Shown: piece after piece, positions 33,669-44,459 of the stretch
Position numbering within the stretch: position 1 is the first letter of the stretch
Layout of the letters: each line of letters opens with the position of its first letter
NCBI GenBank assembly: GCA_036250195.1
Contig: JAVHZZ010000005.1
Span: 123,906,765-123,970,764 of the forward strand
DNA from: Mixophyes australis
Lineage: Eukaryota; Chordata; Amphibia; Anura; Limnodynastidae
Reading direction: 5' to 3'
DNA length: 64,000 nucleotides
Position numbers and translations under genes: made by a program
Notes under the pieces: generated by a model
What the model was told of the DNA's origin: nothing
Databases searched by the model: none
What the model saw: only the letters and a program-made list of their open reading frames with translations

Positions 33669-35589
33669 TACTCATAAAAGCATAAAACTGCAAACCTAAC
33701 CTACTTAATTCAATGGAGGGGCCTATTTCTCACCAAAACAGCAGGCAGCAACCTTTCCCTGTCCTAACTATTTCAGTCAATCTTCAGCAGCAGCTGAGTG
33801 CCAGCTTCTCTGTTTTAAGATCATTGCAATTATTGTCTTTTTTAGCAAGAGTTTTAATTGTGAGCAAAATCCTAAGGCACCAATATTCTCCAGCTACCAC
33901 CTTAAAGTCATCATCTCTGGTAAGTTGAAGGTTTTCTCTAGCTTATTTATTAAATATTAATGATAGTCTGCCTCAGACACACCATTTTCAGAAAATAGCT
34001 TTTACAGTGTCTGATCAGCAGAGCAGTCAGAAATAGAAATTATAATCTACATCAGTGTCACGAACACGCTCCCAGCGTCCGTGACTTTGGGGTGTTCGCT
34101 GTATGAGGCCACACATGATTTCAGCCCGCAGTCTCTCTCTACCTATCACACAGGTTATAGACCTACGGAATCACCCCCAAACATAGCGCTCTCACACCCC
34201 CAGACACTTCAGGATTTGCCACCACCTATTAAGTACGGGCAATAGGTCCCCAATATACTGTTCCACACTGGCACGCAGGTTTCTAGTTATCCACAAACTA
34301 GCAAGACCCACACCAGCACACACAGGGTTAACTCTTCACACCTCTAGACTGTTACACAAATGTAAATGCAAGCACACACAGCTTGTTAATCAATTGTATC
34401 AACAAATCACACACTGGTATTCCAAGGGTTAACTTGGTCGAGCTCTGACTCTTCTAAACAGGCTAATGGATTTGTTAGAGTATCAAGGACACAACTTATT
34501 AAATTATAGATTTAATATACAAAAATACAGGGCATTCAGATATAAAAAATATTAATGAATAACAATTAATTGACATAGCAAGCAAAAACAGTTTAAAATA
34601 AAAAGATAAACGTACAGAGTATAACTTACTTATAGTCTGAATGCCTGGGGCAGGCAGAAAAGATGGACAGTCTTTCAATTAGATTTATTCCCCAAGAAGC
34701 TGACCGTTTGTTCCTTCAGAGCACAGGTATTTAAGCAAACTCAAATGGGACGGCATTCACAAGGGCAGTGTGAATGCTAATGTGGGGGTGGAAATTTCCC
34801 CTGGGTGTCACCTAAGGTTTGTTCAAACTATTCCTAAGTTTTGACCAGTTTTAGCTTTCCTCAGATATCTCCCAGAGACATAACTTTCCCTTCAATAACC
34901 GATCATAATTTCCCGCACATTTAAATACCAAATATGATGAGATTACAACAATATCCAATCTCATCCTGAAATACATGTGACTATGGCTGTTCCCTGTGTA
35001 GTTGGTATCTATGTTTTAAGACACTTGTGTGGTTTTTGCTCCTCAGTACGGAGTGCCATCCAGATTTCCCAAAATATGAACTATGACAACATTTTCCTTT
35101 GAAGGTCATATTTCTATATACCTGTAAAGACTTTCACATGCTGCCTACCAGGATCTCCAGCTGTGATTGGCCCCACAAAGTTTATTCAAGTGTCTAAAAC
35201 TAACAGTGAGACATCCTGGAAGCTACTAAAAGTTTCAGGCTTATCTCCTCACACTGGGGTGTGCAAAGCCATCAAACACAATTACATCAGACTCTCTGTC
35301 TGTAAATTTTACACTTTAACTTATCAATGGATTCATTTGATACAACCTATTTACACTGCAGTTATGAATTATCTCTTATAAATAACTGCCAGCTCTCTAT
35401 GTTCACGACTATCAGTATGATTGGATTAAACACCCGCTCCAGCCAGTACTTGAGTAAATGCCTTTTACAGTTAATGCGCACCACCAGCGGTGAAGCATGA
35501 AGAAAGCTTCGGTGCAATATGGCTTCACAGCTGCCTATTGTATAAAAGTTTCTGCAGTGCAATCTCCCATGTTGGCTGGTTTGTTGAAC
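33669..35589. other. Interval without recognisable gene
   Basis: Nothing coding is recognised. The stretch from about 34056 (tgtcacgaacacgctcccag) to about 35410 (tatgttcacgac) has weakly inverted ends and a tatttaa at about 34729. It could be an old LTR or DNA element, but no target duplication was found. Confidence 0.35.
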
Positions 35590-35752
35590 TCCATATTACA
35601 ATATTCAAAGTTTAATGAGGCCACCACCCAGCAGAGATAGTAGTAATTTACAAACAGGGCAAAGACCCTAATGCCTTTAGCCATTGGGTCATCTCTCTGC
35701 TAAATGAGAGAAAGAAAGATGGTTGGCTTTAGACAAAACAAAGACCATAAAC
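35590..35752 (+). pseudogene. L1-type RT fragment, left half (interrupted by Gypsy-D)
   Basis: In one + frame, AEIVVIYKQGKDPNAFSHWV followed by ISLLNE matches the L1 RT signature around KPGKDP...YRPISLLN. A stop follows (tag at 35730-35732). The right half lies beyond Gypsy-D at 41484. Highly decayed. Confidence 0.7.
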
Positions 35753-36507
35753 TGTTAGGAGCCCCTCAAGCCGGCACGACACAACCCGGAATCTTCTCTG
35801 CCAGTCAGGTGTTCACTAGAGCCCCTGATGGTGGGGACAGACTGGGCTGCAGACTGACAGAGGGTCGTGAAGTGTGTACCGGCTGGGGAGAACCCAAGCA
35901 AGCGGAGTGGAATCCAAGCAGAGGTCAGGGGCCGGCAGCAGAAAACAGTACCAGTATACAAACTGAGGTCAAAGGGTCACGAGCAGACAGGGAAGTCGGT
36001 ATTCAAGCCAGAGGTCAGGGTCACGAGATACACAAGCAAAGTCCAAATCCAAGCCAAGGGTCATAAACGGGTAAACAACAGCAAGTCCAATAGACAGGAA
36101 CAAGGCAGAGAGCAGGTACAGCAGACTGGATACAGAGACTATAACCAGCAATGAGGCAGCAGACCTCATTGCCTTAAATACAACCCACAACCAATCAGAA
36201 CCTGCCCCTAGACATAGCCACACTTGCAGGCTAATTGACAGCACCTAGCAAGACCAATCAGGGCTTAGCCCTGAAATCCACACTTGCAGGCTAATGCCTG
36301 CTAATTCAGCCACAGGCTGAATCTGACTGATTGTCCCTAGGGCGCATGCGCGCCTGGCTGCCGGGACGCGGCGCTGAGGAGGCGTCCGACCGCAACGCTC
36401 GGGAGTTGGAGGGAAGTGTCGTCCCGGTCGTCATGGTGACGGCCGGGATGTTGGGACCGACAGGAAGCGAGCCGCGGCGGCTGTGAGTACCGCCGCGGCT
36501 CGTGACA
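35753..36507 (-). mobile_element. Gypsy-D 3' LTR
   Basis: A 755-bp LTR, TGTCACGAGCC to CCTAACA on the minus strand. Compared with 40715-41478 it lacks 9 bp that form half of the X-box palindrome, and carries gtgtcgtccc where the partner has gtgacgtccc. It starts with a 13-bp GC-rich inverted repeat (cgagccgcggcgg / ccgccgcggctcg). Confidence 0.95.
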
Positions 36508-36530
36508 GTGCCCCCCACTTTGAGTAGGGG

Positions 36531-39500
36531 TTAACCCCGACATCCAGGTTTCCTTGGAAATTTTTTGAAGAACTCTTTCAGCTGTTTAGGAGCATGGAGT
36601 TCTCTCCGTGGAATCCAAGACCGTTCTTCTAACCCACGATTCCTCCACTGCACTAGGAAGTGCACCTGACCTTGCACTTTTTTGGAATCCAAGATCTTCT
36701 GAACAACGTATCTTGGTGATCTGTTTGAATTTCTCTCAGGCAAATTTGAAGACTGGATTTGAGTAGGATATAATACCGGCTTCAATAGAGAACAGTGAAA
36801 TGTGTTGGGAATTCTCAACGAGCCCGAAATTCTTAACCTAAATGCGACAGAATTCACCTGCTTGATGATAAGGAACGGACCGATGAACATAGGGCCCAAC
36901 TTTTTGCAAGGCTGTCTGAGCTTAATGTTTTTTGTAGACAGCCACACTCTCTGGCCCACCTTGAAGGAGCAGATGGTACGGTGGCGATCCGCATTTTTTT
37001 TTGCGACAAATGAAGCTTGTTTCAGAGATGCCTGTATTTTCCTCCAGATAACTCTGAGATCTCTTGCAGTGGAACGGATCTCCTGGACACCAACTGGGTT
37101 GAGCGAATACAAGGAGTTAGATCTGGGGTGAAAACCATCATTGCAGAAAAACTGAGAAGTTTTAGTAGATGAATGACAGGAATTGTTGCAGGCAAATTCC
37201 CCCCATGGTAACAAGGAAGACCAATTATCATGGAACTCCGATGTGTAGCATCGTAAAAACTTCTCTAAGGACTGGTTAACCCTTTCGGTTTGCCCATTTG
37301 ACTGAGGGTGGTATGCGGATGATAAACTAACCTTGATTCCGAGAAGGGTACAGAAAGATCTCCAGAATTGCGCTATGAACTGAGAACCCCGATCGCAAAC
37401 GATGTCAGTAGGGAGTCCATGGAGCCGGAAAATATGTTGAATGAATAAGACGGCCAAATCCCGAGCAGTAGGCAGTCTAGTTAAGGGAACGAAATGTGAT
37501 ATCTTGCTGAACCGGTCTACCATGACCCAAATGGTATTGTGTCCTGCAGAAGGTGGTAGATCCACTATAAAGTCCATGGACAAGTGGGTCCATGGTTTTG
37601 CAGGTGGTGCCAAAGGAACTAACTGGCCTACTGGGCGGATCCTAGGAACTTTGTTTCTGGCACAAACCTCACATGAGAGGACATGACTCTTGACGTCAGC
37701 AGACATAGATGGCCACCAGACTGTACGTGAAAGGATTTCTAACGTCTTGAAAATTCCAGGGTGACCCGCAACCCTACTGTTATGCGCCTCTGCAATAACC
37801 GCCTTCCTTAGATGGACTGGAACAAAGAGACGTCGCTCCGGAGTAGTATCCGGGGCTAATTTCTGGAATCTCTGAAGTGTGATACTCAGATCTTGGGTTA
37901 ACCCGGCATGGATTACAGAAGGAGGAATAATCGGCTCTGGGATAGTAACTGGAAAGTGGTGTGCCGAGAAACTTCTGGACAGGGCATCTGCCCGGACATT
38001 TTTGGAACCTGGTCGGTAGGTGATCAGGAGATTAAACCGGGTAAAGAATAACGCCCACCGGGCCTGTCTGGGATTTAAACGTTTGGCTGACTGTATATAT
38101 TGTAAGTTCTTGTGGTCGGTAATGACAGAGATCTGATGTGAAGCGCCCTCCAACCAATGCCGCCACTCCTCGAAGGCCCATTTGATTGCCAATAGTTCTC
38201 TATTACCGACATCATAGTTGGCTTCCGCTGAAGAGAACTGACGGGAGAAATAAGCACATGGGTGCAGACGATTAGTATGAGGATCCTTCTGCGATAGGAT
38301 GGCACCGGCACCGATGTCCGAGGCGTCGACCTCAAGAACAAATGTTCTAGCTGGATCCGGATGTCTAAGGACTTGAGCGGAGACAAAGGCCTTTTTCAGG
38401 CTTTCGAATGTGGCTACTGCTTGGGACGACCAATTAGTTGGATCCATTCCTTTATGGGTCAGAGCGACAATGGGAGCCACAATGTCAGCAAAGTTGTAAA
38501 AGAATCTCCTATAATAATTGGAGAAGCCCAGGAACCTCTGCACCGCCTTAAGATTGTTGGGTTGCACCCAATCCAAAATAGCCTGGACCTTAGCTGGATC
38601 CATGGAGAATCCCTCAGAAGAGATTACATAGCCTAAAAAGGATACCCTCTGCACCTCGAACTCACACTTTTCCAGCTTAGCGTAAAGGTGGTTCTCTTGC
38701 AATTTTTGTAGAACTTGTTTGACGTGAGTCTGATGGGCGGGCAAAGATCTGGAATAGATGAGGATATCATCTAAATAGACGACCACGAAACAACCAAGGA
38801 ATTCCCGAAGAACTTCATTGATCAAGTCCTGGAACACTGCAGGTGCATTGCTAAGGCCAAACGGCATGACCAGATACTCGTAGTGGCCAGAGTGCGTATT
38901 GAATGCCGTCTTCCACTCATCTCCTTCCTTGATACGGATGAGATTATACGCTCCACGAAGGTCGATTTTTGTGAAGACCGTAGCCCCTCTCAATTGATCA
39001 AAAAGTACGGAAATGAGCGGGAGAGGATAGGTGTTCTTAATTGTGATAAGATTCAATCCCCAGTAATCTATACAGGGTCTTAGCACTCCATCCTTTTTGG
39101 ATACAAAGAAGCATCCTGCTCCTATGGGAGATTTAGATTGCCTGATAAAGCCTTTCTCCAGATTTTCATCAATGTATTCCTGCATGGATTTGGTCTCGGG
39201 AACAGAGAGGGAATACAGACGACCCTTAGGTAACTTGGAACCAGGAATAAGCTCGATGGCACAGTCAAAGTCACGGTGCGGTGGTAAGGTATCAGCAGCC
39301 TTCTTGGAGAACACATCCCAGAATTCATGATATTGTGAGGGTAGCTGCTCCGGAATAGACTGAATCATACGCAGAGGCAGTGACAAGCAAGACTGTGTGC
39401 AATAAGAACTCCACTGAACAATCTCTCCTTTCATCCAGTCCATGACAGGGTTATGACGGGAGAGCCATCGTTGGCCCAGGATCAAGGGAACCGACGAACA

Positions 39501-39803
39501 ATCAATCAGGAAGAAGGTGATTGACTCAGAATGGAGAGCTCCGATCTTCAACTGTATTGGTGGGGTCTCCCAGGAAATCTTGCCACCAGGCAACGGACTT
39601 CCGTCTAAGCCACAGACAGTAATAGCAGATTTGAGTTTTACCATCGGAATTCCGGCAGAGCGGGCAAACCTGATATCAAGGAAGTTGCCTGCAGCTCCGC
39701 TATCAATGAAGGCCGACAGGTCCACAGAGCGAGCACTGAAGGTGAGCTGTGCAGGGATTAATACAGCATTTTTCGGGGAGATAATTTGCAGACCTAGGTG
39801 AAC
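36531..39803 (-). CDS. Gypsy-D pol polyprotein, open frame
   Basis: This pol frame is entered by -1 frameshifting from gag and has no stop for about 1,090 codons, until TAA at 36531-36533. Numbering from the GTG at 39725, protease ([12 protein letters not shown]) is at 6-17. RT has [12 protein letters not shown] at about 205 and [10 protein letters not shown] at about 313. RNase H has [32 protein letters not shown] and [10 protein letters not shown] at about 460-560. Integrase has [10 protein letters not shown] and CEVCARNK, then Asp in MDFIVDLP (about 716), Asp in CDRGSQF (about 776) and Glu in GQTERVNQ (about 812), a D-x35-E spacing. A GPF module follows, then a chromodomain at about 997-1055 ([26 protein letters not shown]). 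All visible catalytic residues are present. One substitution stands out: YWGLN, where sister copies have YRGLN or FRGLN. The chromodomain is expected to steer integration through histone contacts. Confidence 0.92.
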   Translation of the reverse strand, partial: VHLGLQIISPKNAVLIPAQLTFSARSVDLSAFIDSGAAGNFLDIRFARSAGIPMVKLKSAITVCGLDGSPLPGGKISWETPPIQLKIGALHSESITFFLIDCSSVPLILGQRWLSRHNPVMDWMKGEIVQWSSYCTQSCLSLPLRMIQSIPEQLPSQYHEFWDVFSKKAADTLPPHRDFDCAIELIPGSKLPKGRLYSLSVPETKSMQEYIDENLEKGFIRQSKSPIGAGCFFVSKKDGVLRPCIDYWGLNLITIKNTYPLPLISVLFDQLRGATVFTKIDLRGAYNLIRIKEGDEWKTAFNTHSGHYEYLVMPFGLSNAPAVFQDLINEVLREFLGCFVVVYLDDILIYSRSLPAHQTHVKQVLQKLQENHLYAKLEKCEFEVQRVSFLGYVISSEGFSMDPAKVQAILDWVQPNNLKAVQRFLGFSNYYRRFFYNFADIVAPIVALTHKGMDPTNWSSQAVATFESLKKAFVSAQVLRHPDPARTFVLEVDASDIGAGAILSQKDPHTNRLHPCAYFSRQFSSAEANYDVGNRELLAIKWAFEEWRHWLEGASHQISVITDHKNLQYIQSAKRLNPRQARWALFFTRFNLLITYRPGSKNVRADALSRSFSAHHFPVTIPEPIIPPSVIHAGLTQDLSITLQRFQKLAPDTTPERRLFVPVHLRKAVIAEAHNSRVAGHPGIFKTLEILSRTVWWPSMSADVKSHVLSCEVCARNKVPRIRPVGQLVPLAPPAKPWTHLSMDFIVDLPPSAGHNTIWVMVDRFSKISHFVPLTRLPTARDLAVLFIQHIFRLHGLPTDIVCDRGSQFIAQFWRSFCTLLGIKVSLSSAYHPQSNGQTERVNQSLEKFLRCYTSEFHDNWSSLLPWGEFACNNSCHSSTKTSQFFCNDGFHPRSNSLYSLNPVGVQEIRSTARDLRVIWRKIQASLKQASFVAKKNADRHRTICSFKVGQRVWLSTKNIKLRQPCKKLGPMFIGPFLIIKQVNSVAFRLRISGSLRIPNTFHCSLLKPVLYPTQIQSSNLPERNSNRSPRYVVQKILDSKKVQGQVHFLVQWRNRGLEERSWIPRRELHAPKQLKEFFKKFPRKPGCRG

Positions 39804-40670
39804 TTTCCCCTCATTCCGTAGGCATGGTCTTTTCCCGACTTATTTGAGCAGGAACGGGAGAAGTGGCCTTTTGTGCCACAGTAGAGACATAGACCTTGCG
39901 AACATCTCCTGTCTCTTTCCTCAGAAGAGAGACGATATGCTCCTAATTGCATAGGCTCCTCATCATCCATGGAGACAGGAATCAGAACAGATGGAGGAGA
40001 AGATGCCTCTTTTTCAGTTTTTCGCTCTTAAATTCTCCTGTCAATTTTAATGGAGTGGTGCATCAGATCCTCCAATGAGGTAGGAGACGGATATTGCACC
40101 AAAGAGTCTTTGATTTATTCTGACAGGCCTAAACTAAACTGACTGCGTAAGGCAGGGTCATTCCATCCACTATCAGGTGACCATCTACGAAATTCCACGC
40201 AGTATTCCTCTGCCGACCGCCGGCCTTGTTTCAAGGCCCATAGATGAGCTTCAGCGGAGGCCATTCGATCCGGGTCATCATACAGTAGACCCAACGCCTC
40301 GAAGAATGCATCTACTGACTGCATGGTAGGACTGGTCTGCGGCAAGGAAAAGGCCCAAGACTGGGGGTCACTCTGTAAGAGGGAAATGATAATCCCGACT
40401 CTGTTGCTCTGAACCGGAGGAGCGGGGTCTCAACCGGAAATAAAGCTTGCAGCTCTCCCTGAAATTCTGGAACAGGGATCTATTTCCGGTGAAGCGATCC
40501 GGTAAATTCCTCTTAGGTTCGCAGACGGAACTCGGAGTGGGTTGTGAAGATTTCGCAGCTTCTTCTTGAGTGGACAAACGCTCAGACAATCCCTGGATCA
40601 TTTGGTACAGGGATTCCACATGACCCGCTAGGGCTTGCGCCGGAGACGGTGAAGTTCCACTTCCTTCCAT
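39794..40670 (-). pseudogene. Gypsy-D gag, frameshifted and interrupted
   Basis: The start is MEGSGTSPSPAQ at 40670. The N-terminal part includes NLPDRFTGNRSLFQNFRESC, as in Gypsy-C. A frameshift falls at about 40385, after which QSWAFSLPQTSP and VDAFFEALGLLYDDPDR follow. A stop lies at 40115-40117 and another at about 40030 (just before ERKTEK). The C-terminus has [11 protein letters not shown] and an intact zinc knuckle [14 protein letters not shown]. The frame ends at TAG 39794-39796, beyond the slippery heptamer. With at least three lesions this gag cannot form particles alone. Confidence 0.9.
39803..39809 (-). promoter_or_regulatory. Predicted -1 ribosomal frameshift site GGGAAAG (Gypsy-D)
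   Basis: On the minus strand the gag frame reads AGG-GGA-AAG-TTC-ACC-TAG. G-GGA-AAG is a canonical -1 heptamer. Slipping gives GTT-CAC-CTA-GGT-CTG, the pol frame ([12 protein letters not shown], then protease). The stop lies two codons downstream. Confidence 0.75.
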
Positions 40671-40703
40671 CTAAACTTTGTCTCCGGAACGTCTGTTTTT
40701 TAG

Positions 40704-40714
40704 GCCGGTTATAA
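40704..40714 (-). promoter_or_regulatory. Putative self-priming primer-binding site (Gypsy-D)
   Basis: On the minus strand ttataaccggc follows the 5' LTR directly. It is complementary over 10 of 11 bases to gccggttatag at the predicted RNA start (41111-41101). Confidence 0.68.
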
Positions 40715-41478
40715 TGTTAGGAACCCCTCCAGCCGGCACGACACAACCCGGAATCTACTCTGCCAGTCAGGTGTTCACTGGAGCCCCTGATGGTGGGGAC
40801 AGACTGGGCTGCAGACTGACAGAGGGTCGTGAAGTGTGTACCGGCTGGGGAGAACCCAAGCAAGCGGAGTGGAATCCAAGCAGAGGTCAGGGGCCGGCAG
40901 CAGACAACAGTACCAGTATACAAGCTGAGGTCAAAGAGTCACGAGCAGACAGGGAGGTCGGTATTCAAGCCAGAGGTCAGGGTCACGAGATACACAAGCA
41001 AAGTCCAAATCCAAGCCAAGGGTCATACACGGGTAAACAACAGCAAGTCCAATAGACAGGAACAAGGCAGAGAGCAGGTACAGCAGACTGGATACAGAGA
41101 CTATAACCGGCAATGAGGCAGCAGACCTCATTGCCTTAAATACAACCCACAACCAATCAGAACCTGCCCCTAGACATAGCCACACTTGCAGGCTAATTGC
41201 CAGCACCTAGCAAGACCAATCAGGGCTTAGCCCTGAAATTCACACTTGCAGGCTAATGCCTGCTAATTCAGCCACAGGCTGAATCTGACTGATTGTCCCT
41301 AGGGCGCATGCGCGCCTGGCTGCCGGGAGGCGGCGCTGAGGAAGCGTCCGACCGTTGCCTTGGCAACGCTCGGGAGTTGGAGGGAAGTGACGTCCCGGTC
41401 GTCATGGTGACGGCCAGGACGTTGGGACCGACAGGAAGCGAGCCGCGGCGGCTGTGAGTACAGCCGCGGCTCGTGACA
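40715..41478 (-). mobile_element. Gypsy-D 5' LTR
   Basis: This 764-bp LTR retains an exact X-box palindrome gttgccttggcaac (41354-41367), the ETS/CRE-like ggaagtgacgtccc (41383-41396) and gtcatggtgac (41401-41411). It ends with the GC-rich inverted repeat at the outer edge and is flanked by the taaac duplication. Confidence 0.95.
41101..41142 (-). promoter_or_regulatory. LTR promoter: TATA, dyad and predicted RNA start (Gypsy-D)
   Basis: On the minus strand tatttaa (41142-41136) is followed by the dyad ggcaatgagg / cctcattgcc (41135-41126 and 41118-41109), then gccggttatag starting at 41111, 31 bp from the TATA start. The start is inferred from spacing. Confidence 0.62.
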
Positions 41479-41483
41479 TAAAC

Positions 41484-41970
41484 ATCATCTTTTCTGCCAA
41501 CAAGCAAGCTTTACTTGCCATGGTGGTGGCCTTAGACACATAAAAGTTCCTTTATAGAGGGGCCTGGTCCTTTATGCAACAAACCATAACCATCCTGGGA
41601 TTTAAGAGAAATTTCCTCACAGATATAACAGCCTTACATTTAAGCTCCATGAAAGTCAATGGCTGTACTTCTTCTAATTCCAGATTTGCAATGTATCAAC
41701 TCTGATATTTCTGGAATTTGAGCTGTTAAATGATAGCACAAAATGGAACTCTTTCCAGACCCCACTCTTCATTCCCCAATCTCCTCAGAAAGCATCAGTC
41801 ATATAGCAAAATTTCGAACTTCAAAATAAATATAGATAAATCTAAAGTTCTAGATCTTAATAACCCCTGAACTCCATTAAACCACTAACTTTACATTCCA
41901 CTGCCAACCTCAAAAAAATAAAATATTTATCCCAAAATAACCTCACGCTGAAAAGGCATATAGCATCTAA
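41484..41970 (+). pseudogene. L1-type RT fragment, right half
   Basis: Following the second taaac, one + frame reads SANKQALLAMVVALDT, a stop, KFLYRGAWSFMQQTITILGF and FLTDITALHLSSMKVNG. This lines up with the L1 RT palm (the SLDTEKAFDRVEWSF...LGFG...LYSSP...VNG pattern), with the FD catalytic context lost. Later ISNFKINIDKSKVLDL resembles the SGLKIN..KSE motif. Badly decayed and older than Gypsy-D. Confidence 0.65.
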
Positions 41971-42260
41971 TTGTAATCATCACTAGGGTTCCCCTGCCTG
42001 GCTCCCTCTCCTTGGACCTGAGTCACAAAGGAGAGTAAAGCATCACAAAGAAGTAACTTTGCACCTGGGCAAAACCATGTTGCATTGGAAGGGGAGGTAA
42101 TTTTAAAATGTAGGGACAGATTTATAGATCGGGTAGGGCATGTCCTAGATCAACTTTAAATTTCAGTGTAAAAAACAACCTATCAAGTATTTGTGTGCTG
42201 CATGAAAAAAAAGACAGTATTTAATTTATGTGCAAAATAATAAACTAATTTGCAGCAATG
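41971..42260. other. Interval without recognisable gene
   Basis: AT-rich sequence with no convincing coding or repeat structure. Confidence 0.4.
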
Positions 42261-42744
42261 TGTCACGGTCCACGGGTATCTGTGGGATTCTAGAGACTGC
42301 TAGATTTAACGCCACCTACAGGGAGGCATGGAGTTTTTATCAGGACAGAAGGTTTTCACCAGTGACCCCTGCAAGCAAGTTTGGGCTTAGCAGCTTCTCT
42401 TCCACGGTCACAGCCCTCCAGATAGGTACTCAGCGGGGCCCAGTTGTGAGTGCATTAAGGAAGGTCTGCTAGGGGTGTACACAGAGGTTCGGGTACCAGC
42501 AAGCAGGAGACTGGATCAGGCAGATAGATAATCTGCAGCAGGTAGACAGCAGAGTCCAGGTAGCGACAGTAGGAAACTGGATCAGAGGGTGCAATGTTCT
42601 GCTGCAGGTATACACCAGGGTCCAGGTAGCTGCAGCAGGAGACTGGATCGGAAGGTGCGATGTTCTGTGACAGGTATACACCATTTTCTTCTTCCCATAC
42701 CCTCTTCTCCCTCCACCCTCATTAAAACAGTCACTTAATGCCAC
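42261..42744. repeat. Possible LTR or repeat with about 66-bp tandem units
   Basis: tgtcacggtccacgggtatc at 42261 looks LTR-like. From about 42473 three approximately 66-bp units each contain caggag/aaactggatc and tgttctg. No target duplication was found, so classification is open. Confidence 0.45.
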
Positions 42745-43035
42745 TCAGCACTCTAACACCTCTTGGGCTTCTATGGGTAGAATATAAATTTAAATACATA
42801 GTTATTCTGAATTGCTAAAGTGCTTATCATTGATGTGTTGTACAGGTTTTGTACCCCTGTGTACTTCAACACTATCTCCTTCTCCTTTCTATATCGCTTC
42901 TCCTTTAATACTGCAGAATCAATAAAACTTTATTTACTTTTTTGTTTAGAAAATTCAAAAGACATAGCCTATGCACAGTTACGAAGCAAAGCATTACACT
43001 GACAACCTAACAACTTTTTTTCTACTGTACTTAGT
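42745..43035. other. Interval without recognisable gene
   Basis: AT-rich, no coding features seen. Confidence 0.35.
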
Positions 43036-43039
43036 CACT

Positions 43040-43428
43040 TTTGTTACATTTAGTGATGGTAGTAAAGAACACCCACAACAACACCATAAGTACCCAGCAG
43101 CAACTATATACACCTGCTCCAGCTACAAACGTAATGTAGGTAGCTGGAGCAGAATTAAGGTATTATTTGTCATTCACATAATTCGCTGCCCCATTGAAGT
43201 TTACAATCTAAATTCTTTAACACACACAATAGTGTCTATATTGGTCAGCAGCCAATTAACCTATCATGTATGTCTTAGTGAGAACCCAGGGATTCTGTAG
43301 GAAACCCACCCTAACGCAGAGGGAACATAAAAACTCCACACAGATAGGGCCTTGGTCAGAAATCAAAGTCATGACCCCAGTGCTGTGAAACAGCAATGCT
43401 AACCACCGTGCCACTGTGCAGCCCCGAT
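43040..43428 (-). mobile_element. tRNA-derived SINE (V-SINE/HE1-like)
   Basis: On the minus strand the head at about 43428 reads cacagtggcacggtggttag, an A-box-like start, then cacagcactggggtcatgac, a degraded B-box region. This is followed by the conserved body with ctatctgtgtggagttttta. The layout (tRNA-like head and conserved central domain) matches fish and frog V-SINE/HE1 repeats as I know them. The 3' boundary is uncertain. Confidence 0.6.
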
Positions 43429-44246
43429 AATGGAATTTACCTAACTACTGCTGCATACACATGCTTACACAAGAAGCTGTCCGCATGAGCATTTAACTGC
43501 TTTCATTTCTTATCCCAATCCTACCTTCCTCCATTTGTATATTTTGCAACCCCTGGAAAGGCCTGCTTCAGGGGTGTTATATAGAATGTGGAATTTCACT
43601 TACTGGTGCCTCCACCCTCTTCTCAATAAGCTTACATTAAGCAGTAGACATTGACTCTACCCACCAGGAGTTAACCCAGAAGAACCTCTGCCTGACTTGC
43701 CAAACACAAGGGATTATTGTTTTTTTTTTTATCCTTTATAATAGGTGCCACTTCTCCAATTGCTTTGGAGAAGGGGCATTTTTAGATTAGAAAAAAACAA
43801 AACAAAAACAATAATAAACTGATGATTGAGGAGTTCTCCTCTGGTCATCTTGCACTTCCTCCAAGTATTAAACCTACATGCCAACTTTTAAGATTACACC
43901 GGGGGAGAAGTCATGTGACATCGGGTAGGAGGAAGGCATGGTGATATTGTCCTGCCCTCACTATAAAAAGCCGGCATTGAATGGAGTGGACGGAGCTCAC
44001 TGAGTCAATGACGCCCCCTCCATGAATTTCGGGAGCTTTGCTTACTCTTTCGGGAGTCTGTGAGGACTCCCCGAAATTCGGGAGCCTCCCGGGAATTCCG
44101 GGAGAGTAGGCAAGTATGGTATTAAATTATACACCTATGTGCACCTATTTGAAGGCAGTTCTATTCAGTAGTAGTTTATTTGCACCATACCTGATGTCAT
44201 GATAAACACACCTATTATCCATTATTAGATGCATGTGCATTTATAT
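43429..44246. other. Interval without recognisable gene
   Basis: A block at 44020-44110 repeats variants of attc(g)ggga(g) words in both orientations (gaatttcgggagctttg, ccgaaattcgggagcctccc), probably the end of a small DNA element. Otherwise unassigned. Confidence 0.35.
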
Positions 44247-44459
44247 TAGAGATGAGCGGGCTCGGATATCTGAAATCCGAGCCCACCCGAACGTTGCCGA
44301 TCCGAGCCGGATCCGAGACAGATCCGTGTATTCCCGCCAATTGCAAAACTGAAACCGAGGCTCTGAGTCATAATCCCGCTGTCGGATCTCGCGATACTCG
44401 GATCCTATAAATTCCCCGCTAGTCGCCGCCATCTTCACTCGGGCATTGATCAGGGTAGA

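Larger units (their letters stand above)
35753..41478 (-). mobile_element. Gypsy-D: complete Ty3/Gypsy chromovirus with target duplication
   Basis: On the minus strand the order is 5' LTR 40715-41478, self-priming site 40704-40714, gag about 39794-40670, slippery site 39803-39809, pol 36531-39803, purine tract (AAAGTGGGGGGCAC), 3' LTR 35753-36507. The 5-bp duplication taaac is perfect (35748-35752 and 41479-41483). By eye the LTRs differ at about 18 positions plus one 9-bp indel. The element sits inside a ghost L1-type RT. Pol is open and gag is broken. Confidence 0.96.

Noticed and set aside
34056..35410. Possible complete LTR or DNA transposon
   Set aside because: The ends are only weakly inverted and no target duplication of 4-8 bp was found.
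35704..36066. 120-codon + frame at the left edge of Gypsy-D
   Set aside because: It is antisense to the LTR, and the same frame recurs at 40678-41055 in the other LTR. No protein features.
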